DNA of 64,000 nt from Psychrobacillus soli (GCF_006861775.1 NZ_VDGG01000001.1:124001-188000), one strand, 5' to 3'. Positions 26,089 through 34,880 are shown, counted from the first letter of the stretch. The notes: generated by a model not told the origin, from the letters alone. Program-made: numbers and translations.

Positions 26089-26124
26089 AATTAAATTAAT
26101 TCAGCTAAGTGTTTTACTATTTTT

Positions 26125-26556
26125 TTATAGCAAACTTTTCACGACTTTCGACATGGTCGCCCCGTCTGCTTTTCCAGTAAGTAATGGTTTTGCAATTTTC
26201 ATCGCATCGCCCATATTCATACCTTTTACAACTCCAGCCTCTGTTAATAACGCCGCAATTTCTTCTTCGCTTAATTGTTTCGGCAAGAAGCTTTTTAGTA
26301 ATACTAGTTTTGCTTCTTCTTTTTCGATTAAGTCTTGTCGATTTGCTTTTTGAGCTCCTTCTAATGCTTGGTTCGTTTGTTTCACTTCACGATTCACAAT
26401 AGCAATTTCTTCTTCTGAAGTAAGGCTTGTACCTTTTTCTTTTTCGGTGCTATCCAATGCTGATTTTAAAAGTGTTAGTACTCCTTTTGCTAGTACATCT
26501 TTCTCTTTCATCGCACGTTTTAATTGTTCAAATACAGTCGCTTTTATCATATTCAT
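26125..26556 (-). CDS. yqeY: GatB/YqeY domain protein
   Basis: This 143-residue cytosolic protein has the GatB/YqeY tail domain, shared with the C terminus of the amidotransferase subunit GatB, which contacts tRNA. Free-standing members such as B. subtilis YqeY have no firmly established role. Visible features are the N-terminal helical QLKRAMKEKDVLAKGVL segment, EEEIAIVNREVKQTNQAL, and the C-terminal GVVKGMNMGDAMKIAKPLLTGKADGATMSKVVK. ATG 26556 or 26550 could start it; GGGAGAG precedes both. The usual neighbour rpsU is not in this window. Confidence 0.9.
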   Translation of the reverse strand: MNMIKATVFEQLKRAMKEKDVLAKGVLTLLKSALDSTEKEKGTSLTSEEEIAIVNREVKQTNQALEGAQKANRQDLIEKEEAKLVLLKSFLPKQLSEEEIAALLTEAGVVKGMNMGDAMKIAKPLLTGKADGATMSKVVKSLL

Positions 26557-26609
26557 ATCTCTCCCTTTACGTCTTAATGGCCATTCTTGTTATAAATATA
26601 TTAGTAAGT

Positions 26610-27248
26610 TTACGCCAATAAAGTCATCACTGCAAAGAAATGCAATATGGATGCTGCTAGTACAAAAACATGCCAGACTGCATGATGATACGTAAATCCG
26701 CGCCATACATAAAAAACTGCCCCTACTGTGTAGAGCACACCACCTATAGCCAGATAAATAAGACCTTGAGTCGATACGTTTGCCACAAGTGGTTTCCATG
26801 CAAATACCATTAACCAGCCCATCACCACATACAATAACGTCGACGTATGCAAAAAGCGCTTCACAAAATATGCTTTAAACACCGTCCCAGCTATCGCAAG
26901 CCCCCACACAATCCCAAACAATGTCCAACCAAGTGTCCCTTTTACCGCAAGGAATAGAAAAGGAGTATATGTACCTGCAATAAAAAAGTAAATAGCCGAA
27001 TGATCCATTATCTCAAATACATCTTTCGCTCGGCCCGTTGGAAACCCATGGACGAGTGTAGATGATGCATATAACAGCACCATCGTCGTTCCAAACAACG
27101 TAAAACTCACTACATGCCAAGCCGTTCCTCGTGTCACAGAAGACACGATCAAAATGACAAGAGCCGCTATACTCAAAAGTGCTCCAATTCCGTGGATGAT
27201 TGCATTCGCAATCTCTTCACGCTTCGAAAATATATGTGTATTACTCAT
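26610..27248 (-). CDS. yplQ: hemolysin III family membrane protein (YplQ-like)
   Basis: About 212 residues and seven membrane helices, PAQR/hemolysin III family. The N-terminal SKREEIANAIIHGIGALLSIA segment, the STLVHGFPTGRAKDVFEIMDHSAIYFFIAGTYTPF-type core with its conserved Asp and His, and the C-terminal HHAVWHVFVLAASILHFFAV segment with the His triad are all there. The start at ATG 27248 has AGATAGGA nine bases upstream and gives the usual length; an upstream extension to 27284 is unlikely. Despite the name, direct haemolysis is not expected. The role may concern membrane lipid homeostasis. Confidence 0.9.
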   Translation of the reverse strand: MSNTHIFSKREEIANAIIHGIGALLSIAALVILIVSSVTRGTAWHVVSFTLFGTTMVLLYASSTLVHGFPTGRAKDVFEIMDHSAIYFFIAGTYTPFLFLAVKGTLGWTLFGIVWGLAIAGTVFKAYFVKRFLHTSTLLYVVMGWLMVFAWKPLVANVSTQGLIYLAIGGVLYTVGAVFYVWRGFTYHHAVWHVFVLAASILHFFAVMTLLA

Positions 27249-27393
27249 ATGGTTCATTCCTATCTGGTTAATCTTTATATCCATATGTTATCACTTTGTT
27301 TGAATAGGTGAAACTTTGTCCCGCAGTCTGATGATACCTTTCCTGAGTGGTCACAAATATTTCTATCAGGTCATATTTAAAATAAAACAAAAA

Positions 27394-27420
27394 AAGAGAC
27401 CCCCATAAAGAGTGTCTCCT
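27394..27420 (-). terminator. terminator of the cold-shock gene
   Basis: The stem GGAGAC/GTCTCT is followed by a T7 run and TTTT on the minus strand. Confidence 0.85.
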
Positions 27421-27443
27421 TTTTTTTATTTAATTCCTAAGAA

Positions 27444-27644
27444 TTAAAGTTTTACGATGTTTACTGCTTGTGGTCCACGTTGACCATCTTCGATATCAAA
27501 TTCCACTTTTTGACCTTCGTCAAGTGATTTGAAACCGTCGCCTTGGATAGCTGAGAAGTGAGCGAATACGTCGTTTCCGCCTTCAACTTCTATAAATCCA
27601 AAACCTTTTTCTGCGTTAAACCATTTTACTGTACCTTGTGTCAT
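27444..27644 (-). CDS. cspB: cold-shock protein, RNA chaperone
   Basis: This 66-residue CspA-family OB-fold protein melts RNA structure at low temperature. RNP1 is KGFGFIEV (about 13-20) and RNP2 is DVFAHFS (about 25-31). The TVKWFN opening, GPQAVNI ending and acidic middle are canonical. GGAGGTC precedes ATG 27644. The gene symbol is generic, as paralogues cannot be told apart here. The leader contains a 22-bp perfect hairpin with a following T-run, very unlike ordinary intergenic sequence, and probably controls expression. Confidence 0.95.
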   Translation of the reverse strand: MTQGTVKWFNAEKGFGFIEVEGGNDVFAHFSAIQGDGFKSLDEGQKVEFDIEDGQRGPQAVNIVKL

Positions 27645-27677
27645 TTAAAAGACCTCCAAATGTTGTGATGAATAAAA

Positions 27678-27736
27678 AATTCACATATTACAAAAAGTAC
27701 CGAACAAACACGATTACTTTTTGTAATATGTGAATT
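27678..27736 (-). promoter_or_regulatory. 22-bp perfect hairpin in the csp 5' leader
   Basis: Arms 27678-27699 and 27715-27736 (AATTCACATATTACAAAAAG... and its complement) are perfectly complementary over 22 bases, around a 15-nt loop. In the mRNA sense the second arm runs into TTTTTT at its 3' end, and GGAGG follows about 20 bases later, 33 bases before the start codon. It could be a temperature-sensitive structure, an attenuator or an operator. Confidence 0.8.
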
Positions 27737-27896
27737 CATTGTTTCTGTTAAGCAATTTAATTATTGTTTTAAGTATATAACAGTTTTATACATTTGTCCA
27801 CTAATGTATTTAAAAATTTAATTTAGATACTATGAAAAGCAGTATTGTTTTGAAATAAGATGAATGTTTCTGAGGCATGGGTCCTTCCTTTATATA

Positions 27897-28511
27897 TTAT
27901 TTAATCGTCTCCACAAAATGTTTTAAAATCCTAGCGGTTAAACCCCAAATTGTATATTTTCCATAGTCATAAAACCATTCCTCCATCGCTCGTGGCCTCC
28001 ATTGGTACTTATCGCCGTTCGCTATCTTTTCATAGGGAAAATCAGTTAAGGGCATCGGTTGAACGGACACTGTATGCATATAAGGTTGATGGTTCAATAA
28101 CCATTCGACGGGTATCGTGAATACCTCCTCTACCTCTTGCTTGTTAAACGAATGTATTGGATGTTTATCAATAATCGCTACAAACGGATACACAACAAAG
28201 GATGGCGACGAAATATACGCACTCATCTGTCCCAAAACGTTGATATATTTGGGGTCGATACCTAACTCTTCATGAGTCTCACGTATGGCTGCATGCATTG
28301 GTGTTGCATCTGTTGGATCGATTCGACCACCTGGGAAACTAATATCTCCTGGCTGATTTCTCATAGTTAGTGAACGCACTTCAAAAAGGACATGCCATTC
28401 TTTATCCACTTGCACAAGCGGGATCATAATAGCGGAACGTAGCGCCGTCTCCTCACCAATAAATAGAGGCTGATTTTGATTTAACTCATTTTTTAGCTTA
28501 TCCAAGAACAT
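27897..28511 (-). CDS. Nudix hydrolase, CoA pyrophosphatase-like
   Basis: This 204-residue Nudix hydrolase is of the CoA diphosphatase (YeaB/NudL) kind. The Nudix box is visible at about 55-80: GGRIDPTDATPMHAAIRETHEELGI, with RETHEELG central. SFPGGR ahead of it, and the UPF0035-like LxxRxxxxxxxxGxISFPGG pattern (VRSLTMRNQPGDISFPGG), distinguish the CoA-pyrophosphatase group, which hydrolyses CoA derivatives at the 3'-phospho-ADP linkage. Start at ATG 28511 with GGGGGAG five bases upstream. Single gene. Confidence 0.88.
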   Translation of the reverse strand: MFLDKLKNELNQNQPLFIGEETALRSAIMIPLVQVDKEWHVLFEVRSLTMRNQPGDISFPGGRIDPTDATPMHAAIRETHEELGIDPKYINVLGQMSAYISSPSFVVYPFVAIIDKHPIHSFNKQEVEEVFTIPVEWLLNHQPYMHTVSVQPMPLTDFPYEKIANGDKYQWRPRAMEEWFYDYGKYTIWGLTARILKHFVETIK

Positions 28512-28611
28512 GGAAACTCCCCCTTGCTTCACTTTACATACCCCTATCGTATCATGAAAATTTCTGATGATAAAAGTAGCTGTATTATTTTATGTTCCAA
28601 ATACAGAAGAA

Positions 28612-28652
28612 ATCCAGGTAAGAAACTTTGTTGAACTGTTTCTCATGCTTGT
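28612..28652. repeat. degenerate copy of the 41-bp stem-loop family
   Basis: The left arm ATCCAGGTAAGAAAC is identical to the copy at 26048. The right side keeps CTGTTTCT but then diverges (CATGCTTGT), so the hairpin is broken. Confidence 0.7.
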
Positions 28653-28668
28653 TTTTCCACATAAAAAT

Positions 28669-28693
28669 AGAATCGACTCAAAGAGCCGACTCT
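28669..28693 (-). terminator. terminator of the TRAP operon
   Basis: An 11-bp stem with two G-U pairs (AGAATCGACTC against GAGCCGACTCT), followed by ATTTTTATG on the minus strand. Confidence 0.8.
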
Positions 28694-28715
28694 AAAATTA
28701 TCTATCCTTGATAAG

Positions 28716-30023
28716 CTACTTAAACGTTATATCTGGTAAAAACGTTACGATTTCAGGGAAAATAATTAATATAATGATAAATAAAATCATTGTAATAATT
28801 GATGGAATTACACCTTTAAATATTTGCTCTATGGAAACATGTTTCACAATACCAGCAATGATATAAACACTTAAACCAAGTGGAGGTGTTAATACGCCAA
28901 TGTTTACAATTAGTATCATGATTACCCCAAACCATAATCCGTTGTATCCTAAATCAGTGATGATTGGGTAAACAATTGGAAGGGTTAATACCATAATTGC
29001 AATTCCTTCTAAAAACATTCCCAAGAAGAAATATACGACTAAGATTAACGTCAAAATAACAAATGGAGCTACATCTAATGATGTAATTGAATCAGATAAA
29101 AGCATCGGTATCTTTGATAAAGCTAAAAATCTTCCGAAAATAGATGCCCCGATTAATACAAAGAAAATCATAACAGTAATTCGCAATGTTTCATCCAATG
29201 ATTCTAACAATATTTTAATTGACATACGACGTGTAACTAGCGATAAAATAAACGCACCCGCAGCACCGATAGCACCAGCTTCATTTGGTGTAAATACTCC
29301 AATGTAAATACCACCAATACTAATTAAGAATATTACAAGGAATGGCCATACATTTTTAAGAGAATATATTTTCTCTTTCACGCTTACCGTTACTGTTCTT
29401 TGAGGAGCAATTTCAGGATTCTTTCTTACTTGAAGATTAATCATTAGCATAAAACAAATTGCCATTAAAACCCCAGGAACAATACCTGCAATCAGCAGTG
29501 CACCTATTGGTTCCGATGTAAGTGCCCCATATAAAATCAATAATACGCTCGGTGGAATTAGCGAGCCTAGTGTTCCCCCCGCAGCAACTGCTGCTGTTGC
29601 AAAAGTTGTTTTATAATTGTATTTTTCCATCTCTGGAATACAAATTTTAGCAAGAGTTGCAGTTGTAGCATTGGCTGAGCCTGAAATGGCCGAGAAAATG
29701 GAGGCCGCTCCAATTGTTGCAATCGCAAGACCACCTCGAACCTTTCCAATCCATTTTTCAACAGCCGTAAATAAATCATTCCCAAATCCTGTGTTTGACA
29801 TAAACATTCCCATCAATATAAACAAGGGAATAACACTTAGCGAATAACTGTTTACTGTTGAAAAGGAGGATGAAGCAAGTTGAGATAATGCAACATCAAC
29901 ATTCTTGATTAAACCGATTCCTATAAAACCTACTAATAATAGTGATAGCCCAACTGGTACTTTAAATAAGATTAGTAGCACTAAAACGATAATCCCGATA
30001 AACCCGATTAATTCTGCACTCAT
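28716..30023 (-). CDS. dctM: TRAP transporter large permease
   Basis: This 435-residue DctM/SiaM-type membrane subunit has about 12 helices. It drives secondary, sodium- or proton-coupled uptake of an organic acid delivered by the DctP-like binding protein. The characteristic segments are VPLFILMGMFMSNTGFG, SAISGSANATTATLAKICIPEM, AAGGTLGSLIPPSVLLILYG and GMFLEGIAIMVLTLPIV. Start overlaps the small-subunit stop (ATGA). The substrate is likely an aromatic or hydroxy acid, judged from the adjoining catabolic genes. Confidence 0.93.
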   Translation of the reverse strand: MSAELIGFIGIIVLVLLILFKVPVGLSLLLVGFIGIGLIKNVDVALSQLASSSFSTVNSYSLSVIPLFILMGMFMSNTGFGNDLFTAVEKWIGKVRGGLAIATIGAASIFSAISGSANATTATLAKICIPEMEKYNYKTTFATAAVAAGGTLGSLIPPSVLLILYGALTSEPIGALLIAGIVPGVLMAICFMLMINLQVRKNPEIAPQRTVTVSVKEKIYSLKNVWPFLVIFLISIGGIYIGVFTPNEAGAIGAAGAFILSLVTRRMSIKILLESLDETLRITVMIFFVLIGASIFGRFLALSKIPMLLSDSITSLDVAPFVILTLILVVYFFLGMFLEGIAIMVLTLPIVYPIITDLGYNGLWFGVIMILIVNIGVLTPPLGLSVYIIAGIVKHVSIEQIFKGVIPSIITMILFIIILIIFPEIVTFLPDITFK

Positions 30024-30565
30024 TTTTTCACCACAACCTTTGTAACTGTCGTTAACAGTGCTGCTAAATAAGTTAAGGTGAATCCTGCACTGCCAAGGGT
30101 CACAATAAATATGACAATATAAACTGGAAGACCTAAGTCACCTTTAACTTCACCGCTATTCAACGAGGAAATACCTAGTTCTAATAATTTCCAAGTCAAT
30201 AAAATCAATAGAATAGATCCTATTAGATAAATTATTATTTGAACAACTCGTTGCACTTTAATTGGAAACTTATTAACTAAAAAATCAATTTCTAAATGGT
30301 TCCCCATGATTTGTGCCATCCCTAAGCTAAAAAATACTACCATTGCTACAACAATTTCTGTTAACTCCATTGTTCCTTTTAAAGGTGAATTAAATAGAAA
30401 GCGCATCAGTACATCCGCAACTGTTACTAGCATTAATCCAAATAATAAAACGTACCCAATTTTATGTGTTATACCATTGATGGATTTCGTAATATCATTT
30501 ACTTTACGAGTGACTTTCTCTAATGAGGTTTCATTTTGTGATGTATTTTGTTGATTATTATTCAC
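30020..30565 (-). CDS. dctQ: TRAP transporter small permease
   Basis: This 181-residue DctQ-type protein has a hydrophilic N terminus (about 40 residues), then four helices. It contains the conserved ADVLMRFLFNSPLKGTMELTE-type segment with Arg and Glu, and VFFSLGMAQIMGNHLEIDF. It forms the membrane complex with DctM. Start at GTG 30565 after AAGGGGTGATG. The gene lies between the binding-protein gene and the dctM-type gene. Confidence 0.9.
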   Translation of the reverse strand: MNNNQQNTSQNETSLEKVTRKVNDITKSINGITHKIGYVLLFGLMLVTVADVLMRFLFNSPLKGTMELTEIVVAMVVFFSLGMAQIMGNHLEIDFLVNKFPIKVQRVVQIIIYLIGSILLILLTWKLLELGISSLNSGEVKGDLGLPVYIVIFIVTLGSAGFTLTYLAALLTTVTKVVVKK

Positions 30566-30593
30566 TCTTCATCACCCCTTTGTATGCCATGCT

Positions 30594-31616
30594 TTAATTC
30601 GATCCAAGCTCTTTCGCTCGATCGTAAATTGCTTGACCTGGAAGTCCCTTGTCGTCCATTTCTTTAATCCAACTTTTAATCACTGGGTCAACAACATCAG
30701 CCCAACGAGCAATTTCATCATCCGCTAATTCTATTATTTCAATGCCTTCTTCAGCTGCTTTATCCAATCCAGCTTGTCCACCTGCATCTAACGCTTTACC
30801 TGTTTCCACAGCTCCAGTAGTTGCAAATGTATCTAAAATTTCTTTATTAGCATCTGATAAGCTATCATACGAATCTTTGTTCATTACAGTAAACATAGAA
30901 GAGCTTGAAATGTTCGTAATTGTGATGTAATCTACTACTTCATATAGCTTCATATCATTAATAGTAGAAACCCCGGCCATTGCTGCATCAATGACGCCTT
31001 TATTAAGAGATTCATAGATATCGTTAACAGGCATTGATACTGGTACCGCACCAAGTGCTTCTAAAGCTGCGTTCATTTGAGTAGATGGAGAACGAACTTT
31101 TAGTCCCTTTAAGTCTTCCAAAGATTTCACTGGTTTAGAAGCACTTAAAATTTGATTAGGCTCTCCAGTAAATAACCATAAAGGATGGACATCATCATGC
31201 TCAGCTTGTATTTCTGGGAACTCATCGTAAAGTGTTTGCATAATTTTAGAACCCTCTTCAGAGCTTGTTGAAATAAAAGGCAAGTCACTTACAGAAGTTA
31301 GTGGGTATATCCCAGGCGTATATCCATGTACACTTAAGGAAATATCAGCAGTACCATCAACCGCTAAATTATATTGCTCATCAGGAGCTCCTAACTGTCC
31401 CGTCGGATAAATTTCTAATTGCATATTGCCATCACTTTCTTCATCCAAAGTAGTTTGTAGCTTTTCAATTACATCCGTTTGGACAATATGATGACTTGGC
31501 CAGAAATGAGAAAACGATAATTTAGCTTCTGATCCACTTGCATCCGAACTACTACATGCTGTAAGTAAGACGAACAAAGTACTTAACAAAAATAATTTTA
31601 AACTTTTCTTCTTCAT
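30594..31616 (-). CDS. dctP: TRAP transporter substrate-binding lipoprotein
   Basis: This 340-residue DctP-family solute receptor binds the carboxylate ligand outside the cell. The lipobox LTAC with Cys21 anchors it in the membrane. SFSHFWPSHHIVQTDVIEKL, IYPTGQLGAPDEQYNLAVDG and the ligand-carboxylate-binding LKGLKVRSPSTQMNAALEALGA segment with Arg are typical. GGGGGA precedes ATG 31616. It is the first gene of the TRAP operon and has a near-consensus cre element within its leader. Confidence 0.93.
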   Translation of the reverse strand: MKKKSLKLFLLSTLFVLLTACSSSDASGSEAKLSFSHFWPSHHIVQTDVIEKLQTTLDEESDGNMQLEIYPTGQLGAPDEQYNLAVDGTADISLSVHGYTPGIYPLTSVSDLPFISTSSEEGSKIMQTLYDEFPEIQAEHDDVHPLWLFTGEPNQILSASKPVKSLEDLKGLKVRSPSTQMNAALEALGAVPVSMPVNDIYESLNKGVIDAAMAGVSTINDMKLYEVVDYITITNISSSSMFTVMNKDSYDSLSDANKEILDTFATTGAVETGKALDAGGQAGLDKAAEEGIEIIELADDEIARWADVVDPVIKSWIKEMDDKGLPGQAIYDRAKELGSN

Positions 31617-31633
31617 ATAATTTTCCCCCTTGT

Positions 31634-31647
31634 AGTTAACGCTTTCA
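31634..31647 (-). promoter_or_regulatory. cre-like site in the TRAP operon leader
   Basis: On the minus strand TGAAAGCGTTAACT matches 13 of 14 consensus positions (TGWAANCGNTNWCA; last base differs). It sits about 18 bases before the dctP start, where CcpA binding would block transcription. Confidence 0.6.
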
Positions 31648-31720
31648 TTTCCGTTTTACGATTCAGAAATATTAGAATATTAACAAATTATATACGCACC
31701 GGTACTTATTATCAATAACT

Positions 31721-31744
31721 AATATTTATATTCAAATAAATATT
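31721..31744. promoter_or_regulatory. inverted repeat in the dctP-iclR intergenic region
   Basis: Perfect 9-base arms AATATTTAT/ATAAATATT with 6 bases between. It is AT-rich but exact, and lies centrally between divergent genes, as an IclR operator would. Confidence 0.4.
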
Positions 31745-31833
31745 TTTTCACCTTGGTTTTTATCACTATTTGATAATTGTTTGTTTTTTCATGATATACT
31801 AAAAATACTTATATGCAAAAGGAGTTAGTAATT

Positions 31834-32580
31834 ATGTCGAGTTTACAAAAAATGCTTGCAATCCTGGATCTATTCACAGAAGAAAAAACAAAATGGCATA
31901 TCGACGCCATTATAGAAGTAATGGACTTTTCAGTCCCTACTGCCTATCGATATATTAAAACGCTTATAGATGCTGGCTTATTGGCAAAGGTTAACAGCAG
32001 TGAGTATATTATTGGTCCAAAAATAATTAAACTCGATCACCAAATCCGTATTAGCGATCCTTATATTGTTAAAGGCGAATCCATTATGCAAAGTCTTCAA
32101 GAACTAACAGGCTGCCAAGTACTATTAAGCAATATTTTTGATACCGAAGTTATTAATGTTCATGCAGTTAGCCCAAATAATTGGAAGGAGCGTATAACTT
32201 ATGCAAGAGGAGTCCCACATCCTTTATTAAAGGGCTCAACCTCAAAAATAATTTACGCGTATCTACCTAGAGCTAAGTTATTGAAGCTTTACAATGATAA
32301 TCTAGCTAGTATCAAATTAGAAAATACGAGTGAATCCACGAAGGATTTCTTAGCATCAATGTCCCACATAAAAAAACTAGGATATTGTATTTCTCATGGG
32401 GAACTCGATTCTAACCTAACAGGTATAGCTGCACCGATTTTTAGTGATAACATCATAAAAGGAAGTCTTACATTAATCGTTCCAACTCAAAGATTAGAAG
32501 TATATAATTTAGACCGACTTATTACTTACGTTACGGAAGCTGCAAGTCAAATTAGCAGTATAACAAATGACTTTAACTAA
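31834..32580 (+). CDS. IclR-family regulator of the TRAP/hydroxylase cluster
   Basis: A 248-residue regulator with the N-terminal winged helix (SSLQKMLAILDLFTEEKTKW, IDAIIEVMDFSVPTAYRYIKTL) and a C-terminal ligand domain (ARGVPHPLLKGSTSKIIYAYLPR, SHGELDSNLTGIAAPIF). Start ATG 31834 has AGGAG nine bases upstream; the earlier in-frame ATG 31813 has none. It is divergent from the TRAP operon and its 3' end overlaps the convergent hydroxylase gene by 8 bases. It probably controls both. The ligand is unknown. Confidence 0.88.
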   Translation: MSSLQKMLAILDLFTEEKTKWHIDAIIEVMDFSVPTAYRYIKTLIDAGLLAKVNSSEYIIGPKIIKLDHQIRISDPYIVKGESIMQSLQELTGCQVLLSNIFDTEVINVHAVSPNNWKERITYARGVPHPLLKGSTSKIIYAYLPRAKLLKLYNDNLASIKLENTSESTKDFLASMSHIKKLGYCISHGELDSNLTGIAAPIFSDNIIKGSLTLIVPTQRLEVYNLDRLITYVTEAASQISSITNDFN

Positions 32581-34222
32581 TATTATGCTGTAATGAAGAT
32601 TCCTTGATAACCATTCTTTCTTTCATTTGCAGTGTATTTTCTAGCTTTCCAAAAAACTCATTCCATTGCTGAGAAGTAAAAATGCCTGCTACGTATCGAT
32701 CAGGTCTTAATAAAATAAATTTGTTTTGATAAGCATTAAAAACACCTTCCGTGTCGGTAATAACTGTCTCTCCATACGCTTCATGTGGCAAATAGCTTGA
32801 TGGAAGGACAGTTACTTCTTTTATTCCTAGCTTAGTGAACAATTCCTTATTGAATTCTGGAAAATGAATAGAATCAGGATTTCCTACTTTTAGTAACGTG
32901 AAATTATTATTAAGCGCGTAATCCATCAATCTATACGTAATATCAGAGAAAAGGACATTTGGTTGCGGAATAGCTGCACCTAAAATAGAATCTTTTTCCT
33001 TCGTCTCTATATCCACAAATAATCCTTTTGTACAAATCGGTTTTGGCTTGAATCTCATTTCTGTAACGTATCTCTTTAATGGAGGTACAACCGACATAAC
33101 TGAAAATGCAGTGTTTCGAATCATTCGTCTTTTTTTACTAGTTGTTAGGATAAAATTCCCCATGTTAACGGATAGTTTAATCATTGCTGCAACATGGTCT
33201 CTTCGCTCTTCCTCATATGATTCCAATATAGATTCATCTGATATCCTATCTAAAATTAGCTTTAACTTCCATACAAGATTATAAGAATCCCTTACCCCTG
33301 AATTTAATCCCTGGCCTGCAAACGGAGGCGTTAAATGAGCAGCATCCCCTAATAGTATAGTTCTCCCGAATCTGAATTTCTCTGCTATTAAAGCGTTAAA
33401 ACGTACAACTGCTTTTTTCACTACATTTTCTTTTTTATAATTCGTAAAAGGCGCAACTAATTGCTCTAGCACATCATCTGAAAGCATTTCTTCTTCACTT
33501 TCACCTGGCAGCAGCATAAATTCATATCTTCTCATTCCTTTAGAGGTTGCTGCATGCATGGATGGTCTTGGAGGATTACAATAAAATGCCGTATTTCTAG
33601 TCTTCACATCATCATTTTTTAAATCTAAAATAATCCATGGCTCCTCAAAGCTAGAACCATCTGCTTTGTTCGAAATATCCATCAGCTTAATATTTAATAA
33701 TTTTCGAACAGTACTGCGTCCACCATCACAGCCAAGTAAAAACCTAGACGAAACCATAAGTGATTCATTCGTTTCTGAATTATGCAGATTAATACTTGTC
33801 TTATCTCGTTGTTCATTAAAACTTATTAGTTCATGATTAAATACAATATCAACAGAAGAATACTTTTTGACATTTTCATATAATGTCTTCTCAAATTCCG
33901 GCTGATCTATTTTATTACGTGGATAATAACCAAACCTCCCAATCTTTGGCTTCACTTGAGCAAAAGGCGTTGTACTATTACTATCTGCAAAGTATTCAGC
34001 TCCCCCTCCAGGACTTATTACTCGCTCCATCACTTTTTCTAAACCCATATTTTGACAAACTCTCAAAGTCTCATCATCCACTAAAATAGCTTTAGGTATC
34101 TCACTTGTGGAAGCATTTCGTTCTACTAACAATGTTTGAATATTGTACTCACCTAATAAACTAGCTGCAATAAGACCTGTTGGGCCTGCTCCGATTATTA
34201 CGACATCGTAATAATTCTTCAT
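32573..34222 (-). CDS. FAD-dependent aromatic hydroxylase (MhpA/PheA-type)
   Basis: A 549-residue class A flavin monooxygenase. FAD-binding GxGxxG at VVIIGAGPTGLIAA (about 6-19), the DG motif in LLGCDGGRSTVRKLL, and the GD motif in ILLGDAAHLTPPFAGQGLNSG are all present. The C-terminal thioredoxin-like domain (about 400-549) matches 3-(3-hydroxyphenyl)propionate and phenol hydroxylases. It ortho-hydroxylates a phenolic acid to a catechol, which the nearby extradiol dioxygenase would open. Start ATG 34222 with AAAGGGG upstream. Operon with the racemase-like gene 19 bases upstream. Confidence 0.88.
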   Translation of the reverse strand: MKNYYDVVIIGAGPTGLIAASLLGEYNIQTLLVERNASTSEIPKAILVDDETLRVCQNMGLEKVMERVISPGGGAEYFADSNSTTPFAQVKPKIGRFGYYPRNKIDQPEFEKTLYENVKKYSSVDIVFNHELISFNEQRDKTSINLHNSETNESLMVSSRFLLGCDGGRSTVRKLLNIKLMDISNKADGSSFEEPWIILDLKNDDVKTRNTAFYCNPPRPSMHAATSKGMRRYEFMLLPGESEEEMLSDDVLEQLVAPFTNYKKENVVKKAVVRFNALIAEKFRFGRTILLGDAAHLTPPFAGQGLNSGVRDSYNLVWKLKLILDRISDESILESYEEERRDHVAAMIKLSVNMGNFILTTSKKRRMIRNTAFSVMSVVPPLKRYVTEMRFKPKPICTKGLFVDIETKEKDSILGAAIPQPNVLFSDITYRLMDYALNNNFTLLKVGNPDSIHFPEFNKELFTKLGIKEVTVLPSSYLPHEAYGETVITDTEGVFNAYQNKFILLRPDRYVAGIFTSQQWNEFFGKLENTLQMKERMVIKESSLQHNIS

Positions 34223-34240
34223 AATGATTACCCCTTTCGA

Positions 34241-34254
34241 GTTAAGCGCTTTCA
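34241..34254 (-). promoter_or_regulatory. cre-like sequence at the racemase 3' end
   Basis: TGAAAGCGCTTAAC has the perfect cre core but differs from the consensus at the last two positions. It also encodes the last codons and stop of the upstream gene, so it may be fortuitous. Confidence 0.3.
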
Positions 34255-34880
34255 TTTATTCTTTTAATAATTTCTTTCACCGCTGTTTGAGCTGGATCTA
34301 TAATTGGCTTATTAATTTGAACCTGCCCCTTTAGATGAGCAATACTAAATTGAGATAAACCTATTACCTCCACTTCCTCTGCTAAAGAGTCAATATGACC
34401 TTGCAGGATTTTATCGTGTGATTCGAAATCTCCCTTTTCTGCCAAATGGATTAATCCATCCTCTACAACAGTCTTAATAATCTGATCAGGCCGAACTTTC
34501 TTTAATGAACTAATCAGTACTGGTGGAGTCTCTTTAACTGTAGAAACGATCCCCACATTATCATATTGTAATAATTCATTTATCAAACCTTGATCTGAAC
34601 GAACGATTGGAATGGTGAATTTTTCATCAAAATAATTAGCTAGATCGTTAAAAGCAGAGCAAGTAAACAGTACTCCATCACACTTGGCATCCACTGCAAG
34701 TGTAATTAATGTATCAAAACGTAACGTAATCTGCTCATCAATTTGCCCCTTCTCTTTCAGCTGTTTCAGTAAGCTGGAGTCCAATAAGTGAACATATTCT
34801 ACCTCAGGTGCTACTTCTTTGAGAGCTTTCTCTATAGGTGCTAGGGAAGCTGTTGTGGCAGAAATTAGACAAATTTTCAT
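34242..34880 (-). CDS. Asp/Glu racemase superfamily protein, single catalytic Cys
   Basis: A 212-residue protein of the Asp/Glu/hydantoin racemase fold (maleate isomerase, arylmalonate decarboxylase, hydantoin racemase). Cys74 in VLFTCSAFND is the first active-site Cys. The position of the second, C-terminal, Cys reads GLSQFSIAHL, and no other Cys lies in that half. Racemases need both, whereas decarboxylase-like and some isomerase-like members use one. In this operon it may handle a ring-cleavage or side-chain acid. Start ATG 34880 with GAGGAGG upstream; the longer in-frame extension is unsupported. Confidence 0.82.
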   Translation of the reverse strand: MKICLISATTASLAPIEKALKEVAPEVEYVHLLDSSLLKQLKEKGQIDEQITLRFDTLITLAVDAKCDGVLFTCSAFNDLANYFDEKFTIPIVRSDQGLINELLQYDNVGIVSTVKETPPVLISSLKKVRPDQIIKTVVEDGLIHLAEKGDFESHDKILQGHIDSLAEEVEVIGLSQFSIAHLKGQVQINKPIIDPAQTAVKEIIKRINESA

